A stretch of 8,741 bases of DNA from an uncultured Pirellulaceae bacterium (GCA_934255105.1 CAKQNH010000144.1:1-8741), one strand, 5' to 3'. Counted from the first letter of the stretch, positions 1 through 6,146 are shown. Notes: generated by a model not told the origin, from the letters alone. Made by a program: numbers and translations.

Positions 1-93
1 ACTTCGATAGGTTTTCTATTTCGATGATGGCCATAGGGGTCGAATTATACTGACCAGCCCCAGCGCGCACAGCCTCTTACCCAGTTCTCCCGT
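1..93 (+). promoter_or_regulatory. leader upstream of ispF with a possible -10 box
   Basis: This stretch holds no recognisable gene. A TATACT hexamer at 46-51 resembles a sigma-70 type -10 element and lies about 40 bases before the ispF start. No good -35 is seen at 16-18 bp; the best match is a weak TTCGAT at 20-25, spaced 20 bp. A small imperfect hairpin (TTCGA-TAG pairing with CTA-TT-TCGA) can be drawn at about 3-24 and could be the tail of an upstream unit. No Shine-Dalgarno precedes the ispF ATG, so a short leader is plausible. The call is weak. Confidence 0.2.
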
Positions 94-579
94 ATGCTTC
101 CAGAAATTCGCGTCGGCTTGGGCCACGACACACACCGCATCGCCCCCGGCGGCCCGCTACGTCTGGGTGGTATCGATATCGACGTCGATATTCACTTGGT
201 CGGGCACAGCGATGCCGACGTACTGCTACACGCCATTACCGATAGTCTGTTGGGAGCTTCCAACCTGGGCGATATCGGCGAAATGTTCCCAGACACCTTG
301 GCTGAGAATCGGGGACGCGATTCGAGCGAAATGCTGACACAGGCCTGGGTACGAGTACGTGCCGCGGGTTGGCAGATAGCCAATATCGACTGTGTGGTGC
401 TCGCCGAGCGACCTAAATTGTTGCCGCACCGATGTGCCATCTGCGGGCGGATTGCCGAACTGCTGCAGGTGTCTCAGGAGCGGATCAGCCTCAAGGGGAA
501 GACCGGCGAGAAGAGCGGCGAGATCGGGACTGGCCAAATCATGCAGGCCATCGTGACCTGCTTGCTCCAGCGTGTCTGA
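94..579 (+). CDS. ispF: 2-C-methyl-D-erythritol 2,4-cyclodiphosphate synthase (IspF)
   Basis: This cytosolic enzyme of the MEP isoprenoid pathway cyclises CDP-methylerythritol 2-phosphate to MEcPP and releases CMP. The 161-residue protein has the normal family length. It shows the GLGHDTH motif (D12 and H14, with H46, as expected metal ligands), the GHSDADVLLHAI block at 37-48 and LGDIGEMFPD at 58-67. The C-terminal active-site segment KGKTGEK is at 134-140, with E139 matching E. coli E135. By eye, the position of E. coli R142, which contacts the CDP phosphates, is T146 here. The ATG at 94 is the only ATG after an in-frame stop at 34; no clear Shine-Dalgarno precedes it. A 555-bp non-coding gap separates it from the flagellar genes, so it is probably a separate transcription unit. 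Confidence 0.96.
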   Translation: MLPEIRVGLGHDTHRIAPGGPLRLGGIDIDVDIHLVGHSDADVLLHAITDSLLGASNLGDIGEMFPDTLAENRGRDSSEMLTQAWVRVRAAGWQIANIDCVVLAERPKLLPHRCAICGRIAELLQVSQERISLKGKTGEKSGEIGTGQIMQAIVTCLLQRV

Positions 580-659
580 TCGGAGAAAACCGTCCTTCGG
601 CTTTGATTGTGAAGGTATGTGGTTTGAGGTAGGAGAGCTCCCAGGTCTACAGGAACGCT

Positions 660-852
660 CTTTGGAATGCTGCGACTTGTCGTAGCTTTTCACGCCAAAT
701 TTCGCCGCCAACAGAGCCCGACGGTACGGCGACAGCTCGCGGCAAACCACGGCGCGCTGAAGGCCTATGCTGCCAAACGGCTCCTTACCGTCAGAGCTTG
801 AAACGTCTCGCGGCGAACGCCAAAAGCTACGACAAGTCGCAGCAGTCCAAAG
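660..852. repeat. 193-bp inverted-pair hairpin element (family 1, REPIN/MITE-like)
   Basis: The left arm (660-690) and the reverse complement of the right arm (822-852) match at 30 of 31 positions. Each arm contains a self-complementary core, GCTGCGAC-TT-GTCGTAGC, an 8-bp stem with one G-T wobble, followed by TTTT and preceded by a CTTTGGA-type foot. The whole is therefore a pair of small hairpin units facing each other across about 131 bp. A shorter inner inverted repeat, GACGGTA (720-726) with TACCGTC (786-792), adds internal structure. A third copy of the arm lies at 8642-8672, so this is a genomic repeat rather than a local palindrome. No clear target-site duplication is visible. It encodes nothing recognisable; mobilisation in trans is an inference. 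Confidence 0.85.
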
Positions 853-886
853 TTGCTTCATCGCCCATCAAAGGAACGAATTTTCG

Positions 887-907
887 GGAGGTACTTAACT
901 TACCTCC
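887..907. other. short perfect hairpin GGAGGTA/TACCTCC
   Basis: GGAGGTA (887-893) and TACCTCC (901-907) form a perfect 7-bp stem around a 7-base loop. There is no T-tract after it, so it does not look like an intrinsic terminator. It lies between the family 1 element and flbD. It could be an operator-like inverted repeat or chance; nothing else in the sequence decides. Confidence 0.3.
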
Positions 908-1134
908 TCGCTGAGCGTGTCTTGAATCGCTGGCGGCGGGGCTGGCTTAAGGGTTTTGCCGAAGGTAGCGAATACGCAGGCCGGGATTCCTTCGGGCGCG
1001 GCGTTTCGCAGGTCAGCAATGGTGTTTTCTTTCAGCATTGGGACTGCGGCCGTTTTTATAACCTACGTTTGCCTGTTAGTTCTTTGCCGTCTGCAAGAAC
1101 CAATGGACAACTAGTTCAAGTAGCGGGTGTAACC

Positions 1135-1362
1135 ATGATCAAACTAACACGTTTGGATGGCCAGGCTTTTATTCTCAATGCCGACCTAATTCGGTTTGTG
1201 GAAGAACGCCCCGATACCTTTGTAACGCTGACCTCAGGCGACCGGATAGTGGTTCGCGAACCCATGGACCAAGTAGTCGAACTGGCGATCGAGTACCAGC
1301 AGCGTAAAGCGATGCTGCCAAGCTTTCCAATACCTCACAACCCTGTAGCCTGTTCGGAGTAA
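1135..1362 (+). CDS. flbD: FlbD/SwrD family flagellar protein
   Basis: This small cytosolic protein of 75 residues has the usual length of the FlbD (Pfam FlbD) family. The family pattern is visible from residue 1: MIKLTRLDGQAFILNADLI, then a PDT..TLTSGDR..V core at 26-40 and a helical tail rich in E, Q and K. In Bacillus subtilis the homologue SwrD raises stator torque for swarming. Its position immediately before motA/motB here fits a stator-related job, although the mechanism is not known from sequence. The frame is open upstream to 853, but similarity begins at the ATG at 1135, which is the start chosen. No strong Shine-Dalgarno is seen. motA follows 6 bases after the stop, so the two are surely co-transcribed. 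Confidence 0.9.
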   Translation: MIKLTRLDGQAFILNADLIRFVEERPDTFVTLTSGDRIVVREPMDQVVELAIEYQQRKAMLPSFPIPHNPVACSE

Positions 1363-1368
1363 TCCCCG

Positions 1369-2136
1369 GTGGATATCACCTCAATCGTTGGCTTTTTATT
1401 AGCGTTCGGCCTGATCCTCGGGTCGATCATGATTGGCAGCGCGCCGTTGACGGCCTTCATCGACATTCCTTCGATCGCAGTTGTCATCGGTGGCGCCGGC
1501 GCGGCGGGAATGATGGCCTTTCCCTTGAAGTCGATTCTAGGTCTGCCGATGGTCATGAAGAAAGCCTTCATGAATAAGTCGGATGATTTGTTAGAGCTCA
1601 TCAATACCCTAGTCGGCCTGGCGGAGGTAGCCCGACGCGATGGCCTGCTAGCTCTCGAAGGCAAAATGGCAGATGTGCAGCAACCGGTCATCAAATCGGG
1701 ATTGCAAATGGCCATCGACGGCAATGATGCTGAAACGATCGAATCGGTCATGCGGACTGAGATGGAAGCCCTCGCCAAACGCCACAAGGAAGGCCGCTCC
1801 ATGCTCGATCAACTGGCGCGTTTCGCCCCCGCCTACGGGATGATCGGAACTCTGATGGGACTGATCATGATGCTCAGCGATATGTCCGATCCATCGAGTA
1901 TCGGCAAGGGGATGGCGGTGGCTTTGATCACCACCCTCTATGGCGCGATCGCGGCGAACGTCGTCTTCCAACCGTTTGCCGAAAAACTGGGCTTGATCAG
2001 CAAGTATGAACTCAACGCCATGGAACTGGTCGTTCGCGGCGTGCTGGCTATTCAGTCGGGAGAAAGCCCCCGAGCACTCGAACAACGTCTGCTGACCTAC
2101 TTGCATCCCAAGAAGCGACCTCAAGGTAAGGAATAA
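1369..2136 (+). CDS. motA: flagellar stator protein MotA (PomA/MotP-like)
   Basis: This inner-membrane stator subunit forms the ion channel with MotB and pushes on FliG. It has 255 residues, the typical MotA/PomA length. Hydrophobic segments lie near 4-21, 32-51, 153-171 and 182-202, with a large cytoplasmic loop between the second and third. Loop residues R89/R90 and E97 match the rotor-contacting charges of the family. P154 (in FAPAYGMIGTLMGL) and P202 match the conserved prolines. Threonines at 161 and 188/189 match those of Na+-type PomA/MotP stators, so sodium coupling is a reasonable inference, not proof. The start is GTG at 1369, with GGAG at 1356-1359 inside the flbD end. The next ATGs would remove the first membrane segment. 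motB follows after 5 bases. Confidence 0.95.
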   Translation: MDITSIVGFLLAFGLILGSIMIGSAPLTAFIDIPSIAVVIGGAGAAGMMAFPLKSILGLPMVMKKAFMNKSDDLLELINTLVGLAEVARRDGLLALEGKMADVQQPVIKSGLQMAIDGNDAETIESVMRTEMEALAKRHKEGRSMLDQLARFAPAYGMIGTLMGLIMMLSDMSDPSSIGKGMAVALITTLYGAIAANVVFQPFAEKLGLISKYELNAMELVVRGVLAIQSGESPRALEQRLLTYLHPKKRPQGKE

Positions 2137-2141
2137 CAGTT

Positions 2142-2903
2142 ATGGAAGAAGATCCACCAATTGGTATTCCCGAATGGGTAGTCACGTTCGGGGATATGAT
2201 GTCGCTGCTGCTGACATTCTTCATCATGTTGGTTTCCATGAGTGAAATGAAACAGGATAAGAAGTTCCAAGCCGTAGCTGAAGCGATGAAGCAGCAGTTC
2301 GGCTATGAATTGGTGCCCGCCAGCACTTCCCCCGGAGATCACAGAGCGCAGACTAGCGAATTTAGGGTGCTGTCGACCGTTGGCCGAGCCAAGAAGAAAG
2401 ACACGCACAAAGGTGGCGCGCCAACCAAAGCTCCAGCCGGTGAAGACGAACGCGTGCGGATCATCCGCCCCGGCGGCAATACGGCTATTGGCACAGTGGT
2501 CTTCTTCGATGACGGGACGGTGGAATTGAGCGATGATGCTCAGGCCACCTTAGACGAACAAGTCAAATTGCTCAGTGGCAAACCTCAGAAGATTGAAATC
2601 CGCGGACATACCTCCCAGCAGTTGTCTAGCCACGGTGCAGTTCCGCTGGATTCGATGGACTTCGCCTACCGGCGCTGCCGTAGTGTGATGATGTACTTGA
2701 CCGAAAAGCACAAGATTCCGCCCGAACGGATCCGCCTGTCGACCGCTGGTGCCTGGGAACCGATGCACTTGTCGAGCGATGCAGAAAAGACACGACTGAA
2801 TCCGCGCGTCGAAATCTTCCTTCTGGAAGAGACCGTAGATCAACTGATCGGTACCGTCCAAGAACGAAACAACGCAATTTTAGATACTCCTGCAGCTAGA
2901 TAA
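2142..2903 (+). CDS. motB: flagellar stator protein MotB
   Basis: MotB anchors the stator to peptidoglycan and carries the ion-binding aspartate. The 253-residue protein starts with PEWVVTFGDMMSLLLTFF. D18 is the essential aspartate at the start of the single membrane helix (about 13-33). A plug/linker region rich in K, A and G follows (about 36-110). An OmpA-like peptidoglycan-binding domain follows at about 115-228, with VVFFDDGTVELS, IEIRGH (151-156) and NPRVEI (220-225). The usual D of the GHTD motif is S158 here. AAGGA at 2128-2132 gives a good ribosome binding site 9 bases before the ATG. The gene is translationally close to motA (5 bases) and fliL (2 bases), as expected for a stator operon. 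Confidence 0.94.
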   Translation: MEEDPPIGIPEWVVTFGDMMSLLLTFFIMLVSMSEMKQDKKFQAVAEAMKQQFGYELVPASTSPGDHRAQTSEFRVLSTVGRAKKKDTHKGGAPTKAPAGEDERVRIIRPGGNTAIGTVVFFDDGTVELSDDAQATLDEQVKLLSGKPQKIEIRGHTSQQLSSHGAVPLDSMDFAYRRCRSVMMYLTEKHKIPPERIRLSTAGAWEPMHLSSDAEKTRLNPRVEIFLLEETVDQLIGTVQERNNAILDTPAAR

Positions 2904-2905
2904 CC

Positions 2906-3457
2906 ATGGCCGAAAAACCACCTGTCGCTGACACGCCCGTCAAGCCATCGATCTTACCCAAGCTGCTCGTCGCAGGGCTTGTGGCTAGCGTGATCGTAGC
3001 CGAAACATTTATCTTCTTCTTCATGGTCCCCAGCGCCGATGAAGTAGCCGCCCTGGCCGAAGCGCGTTTGATCAGCCGCGTCGAAAAGAGCATGGACAAA
3101 GCGGGGGAAGTAAAGATCGATGATCCCGATGCGGTCCAAGAGTTCGCCCTGGGAACCTATGGCATCGTTTTTACACCTCCAGGCGCTGATCGCAATTACC
3201 GAATCGAGTTTCGGCTGTTTGGCACAGTCAAACGCAAGGACCAACTGGAGCTCGAACGCTTGTACGTCGAACGACAGGGGCGTTTCCACCATCGTATGAT
3301 GCTTGAAATTCGCAATGCTACTATGGACGAATTGACCGAAAACCAGTTGGGCTTGATTCAGCGGCGGATTCTTGCGACAAGTAACGATATTCTGGGAGGA
3401 GACCACCCAATTTTGCTGGGCGTGGGCTTCAACGACTACCAGTTGATCGAAGAATAG
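2906..3457 (+). CDS. fliL: FliL-like flagellar basal body/stator-associated protein
   Basis: FliL is a single-pass membrane protein that surrounds or stabilises stator units near the basal body. This 183-residue protein has a short proline-rich cytoplasmic N-terminus (1-18) and one membrane segment (about 19-41, with an acidic residue E33 in it). A periplasmic domain follows, with charged helices and a C-terminal VGFNDYQLIEE where classical FliL ends in a similar beta strand plus tail. Similarity to textbook FliL is modest, so the call leans on topology, size and place directly after motB. It lacks the long acidic linker of some FliL proteins. No clear Shine-Dalgarno is seen, and the 2-base gap from motB suggests translational coupling. 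It could also be named a divergent FliL-domain protein. Confidence 0.82.
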   Translation: MAEKPPVADTPVKPSILPKLLVAGLVASVIVAETFIFFFMVPSADEVAALAEARLISRVEKSMDKAGEVKIDDPDAVQEFALGTYGIVFTPPGADRNYRIEFRLFGTVKRKDQLELERLYVERQGRFHHRMMLEIRNATMDELTENQLGLIQRRILATSNDILGGDHPILLGVGFNDYQLIEE

Positions 3458-3516
3458 TCCAATGAATCGAAGTCTAGCTAGCCCCACAACGCATTGCGTT
3501 GCGGCGCAGCGACTGC

Positions 3517-3522
3517 AGGAGG
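3517..3522 (+). promoter_or_regulatory. strong ribosome binding site deciding the fliN start
   Basis: AGGAGG at 3517-3522 stands 10 bases before the GTG at 3533. It is one of the best anti-16S matches in the window. It favours GTG 3533 over an upstream in-frame TTG at 3494, which has no such site and would add 13 residues without family similarity. Confidence 0.75.
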
Positions 3523-3532
3523 CACGCGTCAA

Positions 3533-3988
3533 GTGAGTTCAGTTCAAGAAAACCAAGACACCCCAGCGGCTCAGCAGGCGGACTCGGGTGCAGTCGCCGA
3601 CCAAGCGGCCAAGCTGCTGGAAGATGCCGAGACGGCGCTCAACGAACTCGATCGGGCTACCGCCCCCAGCTCTGCCTCGGTCAAGCCATTTCAGCTTGAA
3701 GACCTGATCGGCAGCGAAGGTCCGCCAGAAAAATGCTCGATCGACCTACTTCGCGATGTCGATCTGGATTTGAAAATCGAGCTCGGACGAACGCAGATGC
3801 TGCTGGAAGATGTGCTCAACCTGCGCCGCGGGTCAGTGGTCACGCTCGACAAATTAGCTGGCGACCCGGTTGATCTGTTCGTCAACGGACGTTTGGTAGC
3901 CCGCGGTGAAATACTTGTGCTCAACGACAATTTTTGTGTACGCGTAGCTGAGCTCATCGGCTCGGATTCGCTGACTGAGGAGACGTGA
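3533..3988 (+). CDS. fliN: flagellar motor switch protein FliN
   Basis: FliN is a C-ring component that takes part in switching and docks the export ATPase complex. From the GTG at 3533 the protein has 151 residues. The first ~50 form an acidic, low-complexity region containing a likely helix ([18 protein letters not shown], 23-40). The C-terminal SpoA domain (about 68-145) carries the family signature: [15 protein letters not shown], then [25 protein letters not shown], then a [17 protein letters not shown] strand. The TGA stop lies inside the first unit of the repeat array at 3982-4167, so the last two or three codons are repeat sequence. fliM, which usually separates fliL from fliN, is not here; fliL ends 75 bases upstream. 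Confidence 0.93.
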   Translation: MSSVQENQDTPAAQQADSGAVADQAAKLLEDAETALNELDRATAPSSASVKPFQLEDLIGSEGPPEKCSIDLLRDVDLDLKIELGRTQMLLEDVLNLRRGSVVTLDKLAGDPVDLFVNGRLVARGEILVLNDNFCVRVAELIGSDSLTEET

Positions 3989-4167
3989 GTGGGATAAGCT
4001 TCCAGCTTGTCATCTTTTTGACGTGAGTGGGATAAGCTTCCAGCTTGTTATCTTTTTGACAAGCTAGAAGCTTATCCCACGAGGACGACAAGCTAGAAAC
4101 TTATCCCACGAGGACGACAAGCTGGAAGCTTATCCCACGTAGATGACAAGCTAGAAGGTTATCCCAC
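3982..4167. repeat. two-orientation hairpin repeat array (family 2) between fliN and fliO
   Basis: Six copies of a 22-25 base unit fill this spacer. Two are in + orientation within a 38-bp direct repeat (units 3989-4013 and 4027-4051). Four are in - orientation at 4058-4080, 4087-4109, 4116-4138 and 4145-4167, exactly 29 bp apart. Each unit contains a mini-hairpin of the form AAGCT-NNN-AGCTT, with some copies decayed. Where the orientations meet, 4027-4048 pairs with 4059-4080 at 21 of 22 positions around a 10-base, T-rich loop. This is a very stable RNA hairpin in the middle of the presumed transcript. The first unit covers the fliN stop codon. The 6-base spacers exclude a CRISPR array. Confidence 0.9.
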
Positions 4168-4223
4168 GTATTTTCAACATAGCGCCATCGCGCTGGCGCA
4201 CGCTTCGACAAGGATGTCGAGAT
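3989..4223. other. non-coding spacer fliN-fliO
   Basis: This 235-base spacer holds the family 2 array up to 4167, then about 55 bases that include a perfect 6-bp hairpin GCGCCA-TCGCGC-TGGCGC (4182-4199) and an AAGG (4210-4213) that may serve as the fliO ribosome binding site. No promoter is evident. The strong hairpin at 4027-4080 could attenuate read-through or protect mRNA ends between the stator/switch half and the export-gate half of the operon; this is an inference. Confidence 0.5.
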
Positions 4224-5108
4224 TTGAGACCCACTCGCCCCACAATCCATGCTCCCCGGCACCGGGCTATCGCTCCCCGGCCCTGGGACATCGCTGCTAT
4301 CGCTCCCCGGCCCTGGGACATCGCTGCTATCGCGGCCTATGCCTTGGGCCTATCGCTGAGCCTAGTAGTCTGTCCGAACACGCTGCGAGCGCAGGGTGGC
4401 GGAGGCTCCAGCAATACTCCGGCGATAGCTGCCACTGGCGCAACTAGCGGTTTCGCGAATGACAACAGCCCCGGCAGCGGCTTCCCCCTGGCCTCCGATC
4501 GCACTGAAGTCGCGCCGGCCGCACAGCCCTCGTGGACCGCCGACCGCGGCCTGCCTGATGCGAGTCAACTGCGACCACGATTCTCTCAGCCGGGCGAAGT
4601 AGTAACGGCCAGCGCGACGGCCCCCGCCGAGATGTCTCCCGAGATGTCCTCCACAAGCGCTACCGCGTTCACCGAGACATCGGGGGGCGTACAGCACATT
4701 CCGCTGGCACCGCCGTCGAAGCGTCTAACGGGAGACCAGCCCAAGGCAGCTTCGGGAACGCTGCAGATGGTGGTTTCCATCATCTCCAGTTTGCTACTGG
4801 TGGTCGGATTGTTCCTAGGTATAGCTTGGTGCTATCGCAAAACGCTCGGCACATCGCTGGCGGGTGGATTGCCCAAGCAGGTCGTCAATATACTCGGCAG
4901 AACATCCATTTCCGCGCGACAGCAACTGGTGCTGGTTCGCTTTGGTTCGAAATTACTACTGGTAAGTGTGATACAAGGCGAAGCCCGTACGCTGGGTGAG
5001 ATCAGCGATCCACTCGAGGTCGATCAGATGCTCGGGTTGTGCGAAAGCGGCCAACCGGGAAGCATCTCGCAATCCTTCAAGAGTCTGCTGCATTCGGAGG
5101 GAGTGTGA
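4224..5108 (+). CDS. fliO: flagellar biosynthesis protein FliO (export gate assembly)
   Basis: FliO helps assemble the FliP ring of the type III export gate. The 294-residue product has a basic, unusual N-terminus (1-34), then a hydrophobic signal-like stretch (about 34-50) ending LRAQ near 57. A long Gly/Ser/Ala/Thr/Pro-rich periplasmic linker follows (58-175). One membrane helix lies at about 180-203, then the FliO cytoplasmic motif VNILGRTSISARQQLVLVRF (221-240) with KLLLVSV after it. The start is uncertain: TTG 4224 is preceded by AAGG 10 bases upstream, and no in-frame ATG precedes the signal segment. An ATG at 4214 is in another frame that stops at 4447. The TGA overlaps the fliP ATG (TGATG). 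The N-terminus contains a 30-bp tandem duplication. Confidence 0.85.
   Translation: MRPTRPTIHAPRHRAIAPRPWDIAAIAPRPWDIAAIAAYALGLSLSLVVCPNTLRAQGGGGSSNTPAIAATGATSGFANDNSPGSGFPLASDRTEVAPAAQPSWTADRGLPDASQLRPRFSQPGEVVTASATAPAEMSPEMSSTSATAFTETSGGVQHIPLAPPSKRLTGDQPKAASGTLQMVVSIISSLLLVVGLFLGIAWCYRKTLGTSLAGGLPKQVVNILGRTSISARQQLVLVRFGSKLLLVSVIQGEARTLGEISDPLEVDQMLGLCESGQPGSISQSFKSLLHSEGV
4269..4328 (+). repeat. perfect 30-bp tandem duplication in the 5' end of fliO
   Basis: Bases 4269-4298 and 4299-4328 are identical. Because the unit is ten codons long the frame is kept, and the fliO N-terminus reads IAPRPWDIAA twice. A degenerate earlier half-copy (ccccggcaccgggctatcgc, about 4255-4274) precedes it. 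The duplication lengthens the basic region ahead of the hydrophobic signal segment. Perfect identity implies a recent event or an unstable site. Confidence 0.93.
5096..5101 (+). promoter_or_regulatory. strong ribosome binding site for fliP
   Basis: GGAGGG at 5096-5101 stands 6 bases before the ATG at 5108, which overlaps the fliO TGA. It supports initiation at 5108. No comparable site precedes the alternative ATG at 5243, where the conserved signal sequence begins. Confidence 0.75.
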
Positions 5109-6109
5109 TGAGTAGCACTCCCATTTTCAGGGATCCATGCACAGCGCTTGCTCCAGGCTCGTTAAACCGCGTGCCCAACGGGCCGCGCGCTACTGAGTCT
5201 GGACGCGCGGGGCGTTGCCCACGCGGTTTAACGAACCTAGCGATGAGACTACTGGCAATGATTCTATTGCCAGCTTTTGCGGTAGCACCCGTCTATGGAC
5301 AGACCGACGCTGGGTTCGGTAGCAATAGCTCCAGCACAGGCCGGTTGTTCGAGCAGGTCTCGCAGTCTCTGGCGAATAAAGCTGAGCCTGCCGGCCCGAG
5401 CGTCGAGAACTTTTTGCTGAGTGGCCCTGACAAGTGGACCAGCCGCGAAGGGTTGTCGAGCAGTCTGCAGATACTGATCCTGCTGACCGTGCTCAGCCTG
5501 GCTCCAGCCATCTTGCTGATGACTACCTGCTATGTGCGGATCATCGTCGTTATGGGACTGCTGCGGCAAGCCCTGGGGACAGGGCAATTACCTCCCAGCC
5601 AAGTCATCACGTCGATATCGCTGTTTATGACCCTGTTCATCATGGCCCCAGTGTGGACGCGAGTCTACGACGAGGCCATTGCTCCGTACACGGCAGAAGG
5701 TTCGACGATGAGTATCGAACAGGCTTGGAATCGGGGAATCCAACCCGTGCGCGATTTCATGAGTCGCCAGATCGACTGGGCCGACAACGAAGACGATATC
5801 TATCTGTTCTACAGCTATTATCAACCCGATAGCCCACTGCCGGCCGGGTATGAAGAAGTGCCCCTGCAAGTGCTGTTGCCGGCTTACATGTTGAGCGAAC
5901 TGAAGACCGCTTTTCTGATTGGCTTCCAGATCTTCCTACCGTTCTTGCTGATCGACTTGGTGGTCGCTAGCGTCACGATCTCCATGGGGATGATGATGCT
6001 CCCTCCTGCCATGATCTCGCTGCCGTTTAAGCTGCTGTTATTTGTGCTAATCGATGGTTGGCATTTGATAGTTGGTATGTTGCTCGAGAGCTTCGGTACC
6101 TATGGTTAG
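5108..6109 (+). CDS. fliP: flagellar type III export gate protein FliP
   Basis: FliP forms the pentameric core of the FliPQR export gate. From ATG 5108 the product is 333 residues; from ATG 5243 it is 288. Family members are commonly about 250. The second start opens directly with a signal sequence, MRLLAMILLPAFAVAPVYG. The mature part follows: membrane segments near 120-140 (LQILILLTVLSLAPAILLM), 150-160 and 170-182, a periplasmic stretch with IEQAWNRGIQPVRDFMSRQ, then PAYMLSELKTAFLIGF (258-273), which fits the FliP signature. PPAMISLPFKLLLFVLIDGW follows (299-318). The ribosome binding site and TGATG overlap with fliO favour 5108, so residues 17-44 would be encoded by an inserted palindromic repeat. 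Which start is used is unresolved. Confidence 0.94.
   Translation: MSSTPIFRDPCTALAPGSLNRVPNGPRATESGRAGRCPRGLTNLAMRLLAMILLPAFAVAPVYGQTDAGFGSNSSSTGRLFEQVSQSLANKAEPAGPSVENFLLSGPDKWTSREGLSSSLQILILLTVLSLAPAILLMTTCYVRIIVVMGLLRQALGTGQLPPSQVITSISLFMTLFIMAPVWTRVYDEAIAPYTAEGSTMSIEQAWNRGIQPVRDFMSRQIDWADNEDDIYLFYSYYQPDSPLPAGYEEVPLQVLLPAYMLSELKTAFLIGFQIFLPFLLIDLVVASVTISMGMMMLPPAMISLPFKLLLFVLIDGWHLIVGMLLESFGTYG
5155..5238. repeat. 84-bp REPIN-like palindrome (family 3) inside the fliP 5' coding region
   Basis: Left arm 5155-5190 and the reverse complement of right arm 5203-5238 match at 30 of 36 positions, around a 12-base centre. Each arm has the same plan: a foot TCGTTAAAC, then a small hairpin CGCG-(T)-GCCC-AAC-GGGC-CGCG with one bulged base. 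The mismatches between arms are paired swaps (GCCC/GGGC in one arm, GGGC/GCCC in the other), so each arm keeps its own local stem. The 84 bases equal 28 codons and hold no stop in the fliP frame. Two other frames would meet TAA in the feet. The sister copy is at 7220-7299. Confidence 0.9.
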
Positions 6110-6146
6110 CCTGGACTAGTCATTATTCGAACTTTGGAGATGTCCC

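Larger units (their letters stand above)
580..1134. other. non-coding gap between ispF and flbD
   Basis: No recognisable gene lies in these 555 bases. The first third is occupied by the 660-852 inverted-pair repeat. The rest holds a short hairpin (887-907) and a plain stretch that must contain the promoter of the flagellar block if it is transcribed from here. A TATAAC hexamer at 1057-1062 is the best -10-like string, but the nearest -35-like string (TTGGGA, 1038-1043) is only 13 bp away. No convincing sigma-54 (GG-N10-GC) or sigma-28 element was found by eye. The reading frame of flbD stays open back to 853, but that upstream part resembles no known protein and begins at the edge of the repeat. 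Confidence 0.6.

Noticed and set aside
226..861. 211-residue open frame on the - strand
   Set aside because: It runs antisense through ispF and across the family 1 repeat; ispF is certain and the antisense product resembles no protein.
953..976. Sigma-54 promoter (TGGC...TTGC) upstream of flbD
   Set aside because: The GG to GC spacing is two bases longer than the strict sigma-54 spacing, and no second match was seen.
853..1134. N-terminal extension of the flbD frame giving a 169-residue protein
   Set aside because: FlbD family similarity begins at the ATG at 1135 and the family is about 60-80 residues long; the upstream part resembles nothing and starts at the edge of a repeat.
3982..4167. 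CRISPR array
   Set aside because: Units occur in both orientations, and the spacers in the regular block are only 6 bases and near-identical; no cas genes.
4214..4447. 77-residue open frame starting at the only ATG near fliO
   Set aside because: The sequence is low-complexity and unrelated to FliO; it only partly precedes the fliO frame. Kept as a possible frameshift source in a finding.
5039..5107. Upstream GTG start for fliP giving 356 residues
   Set aside because: It lies within the fliO coding sequence, adds 23 residues without family similarity, and the strong ribosome binding site points to ATG 5108.
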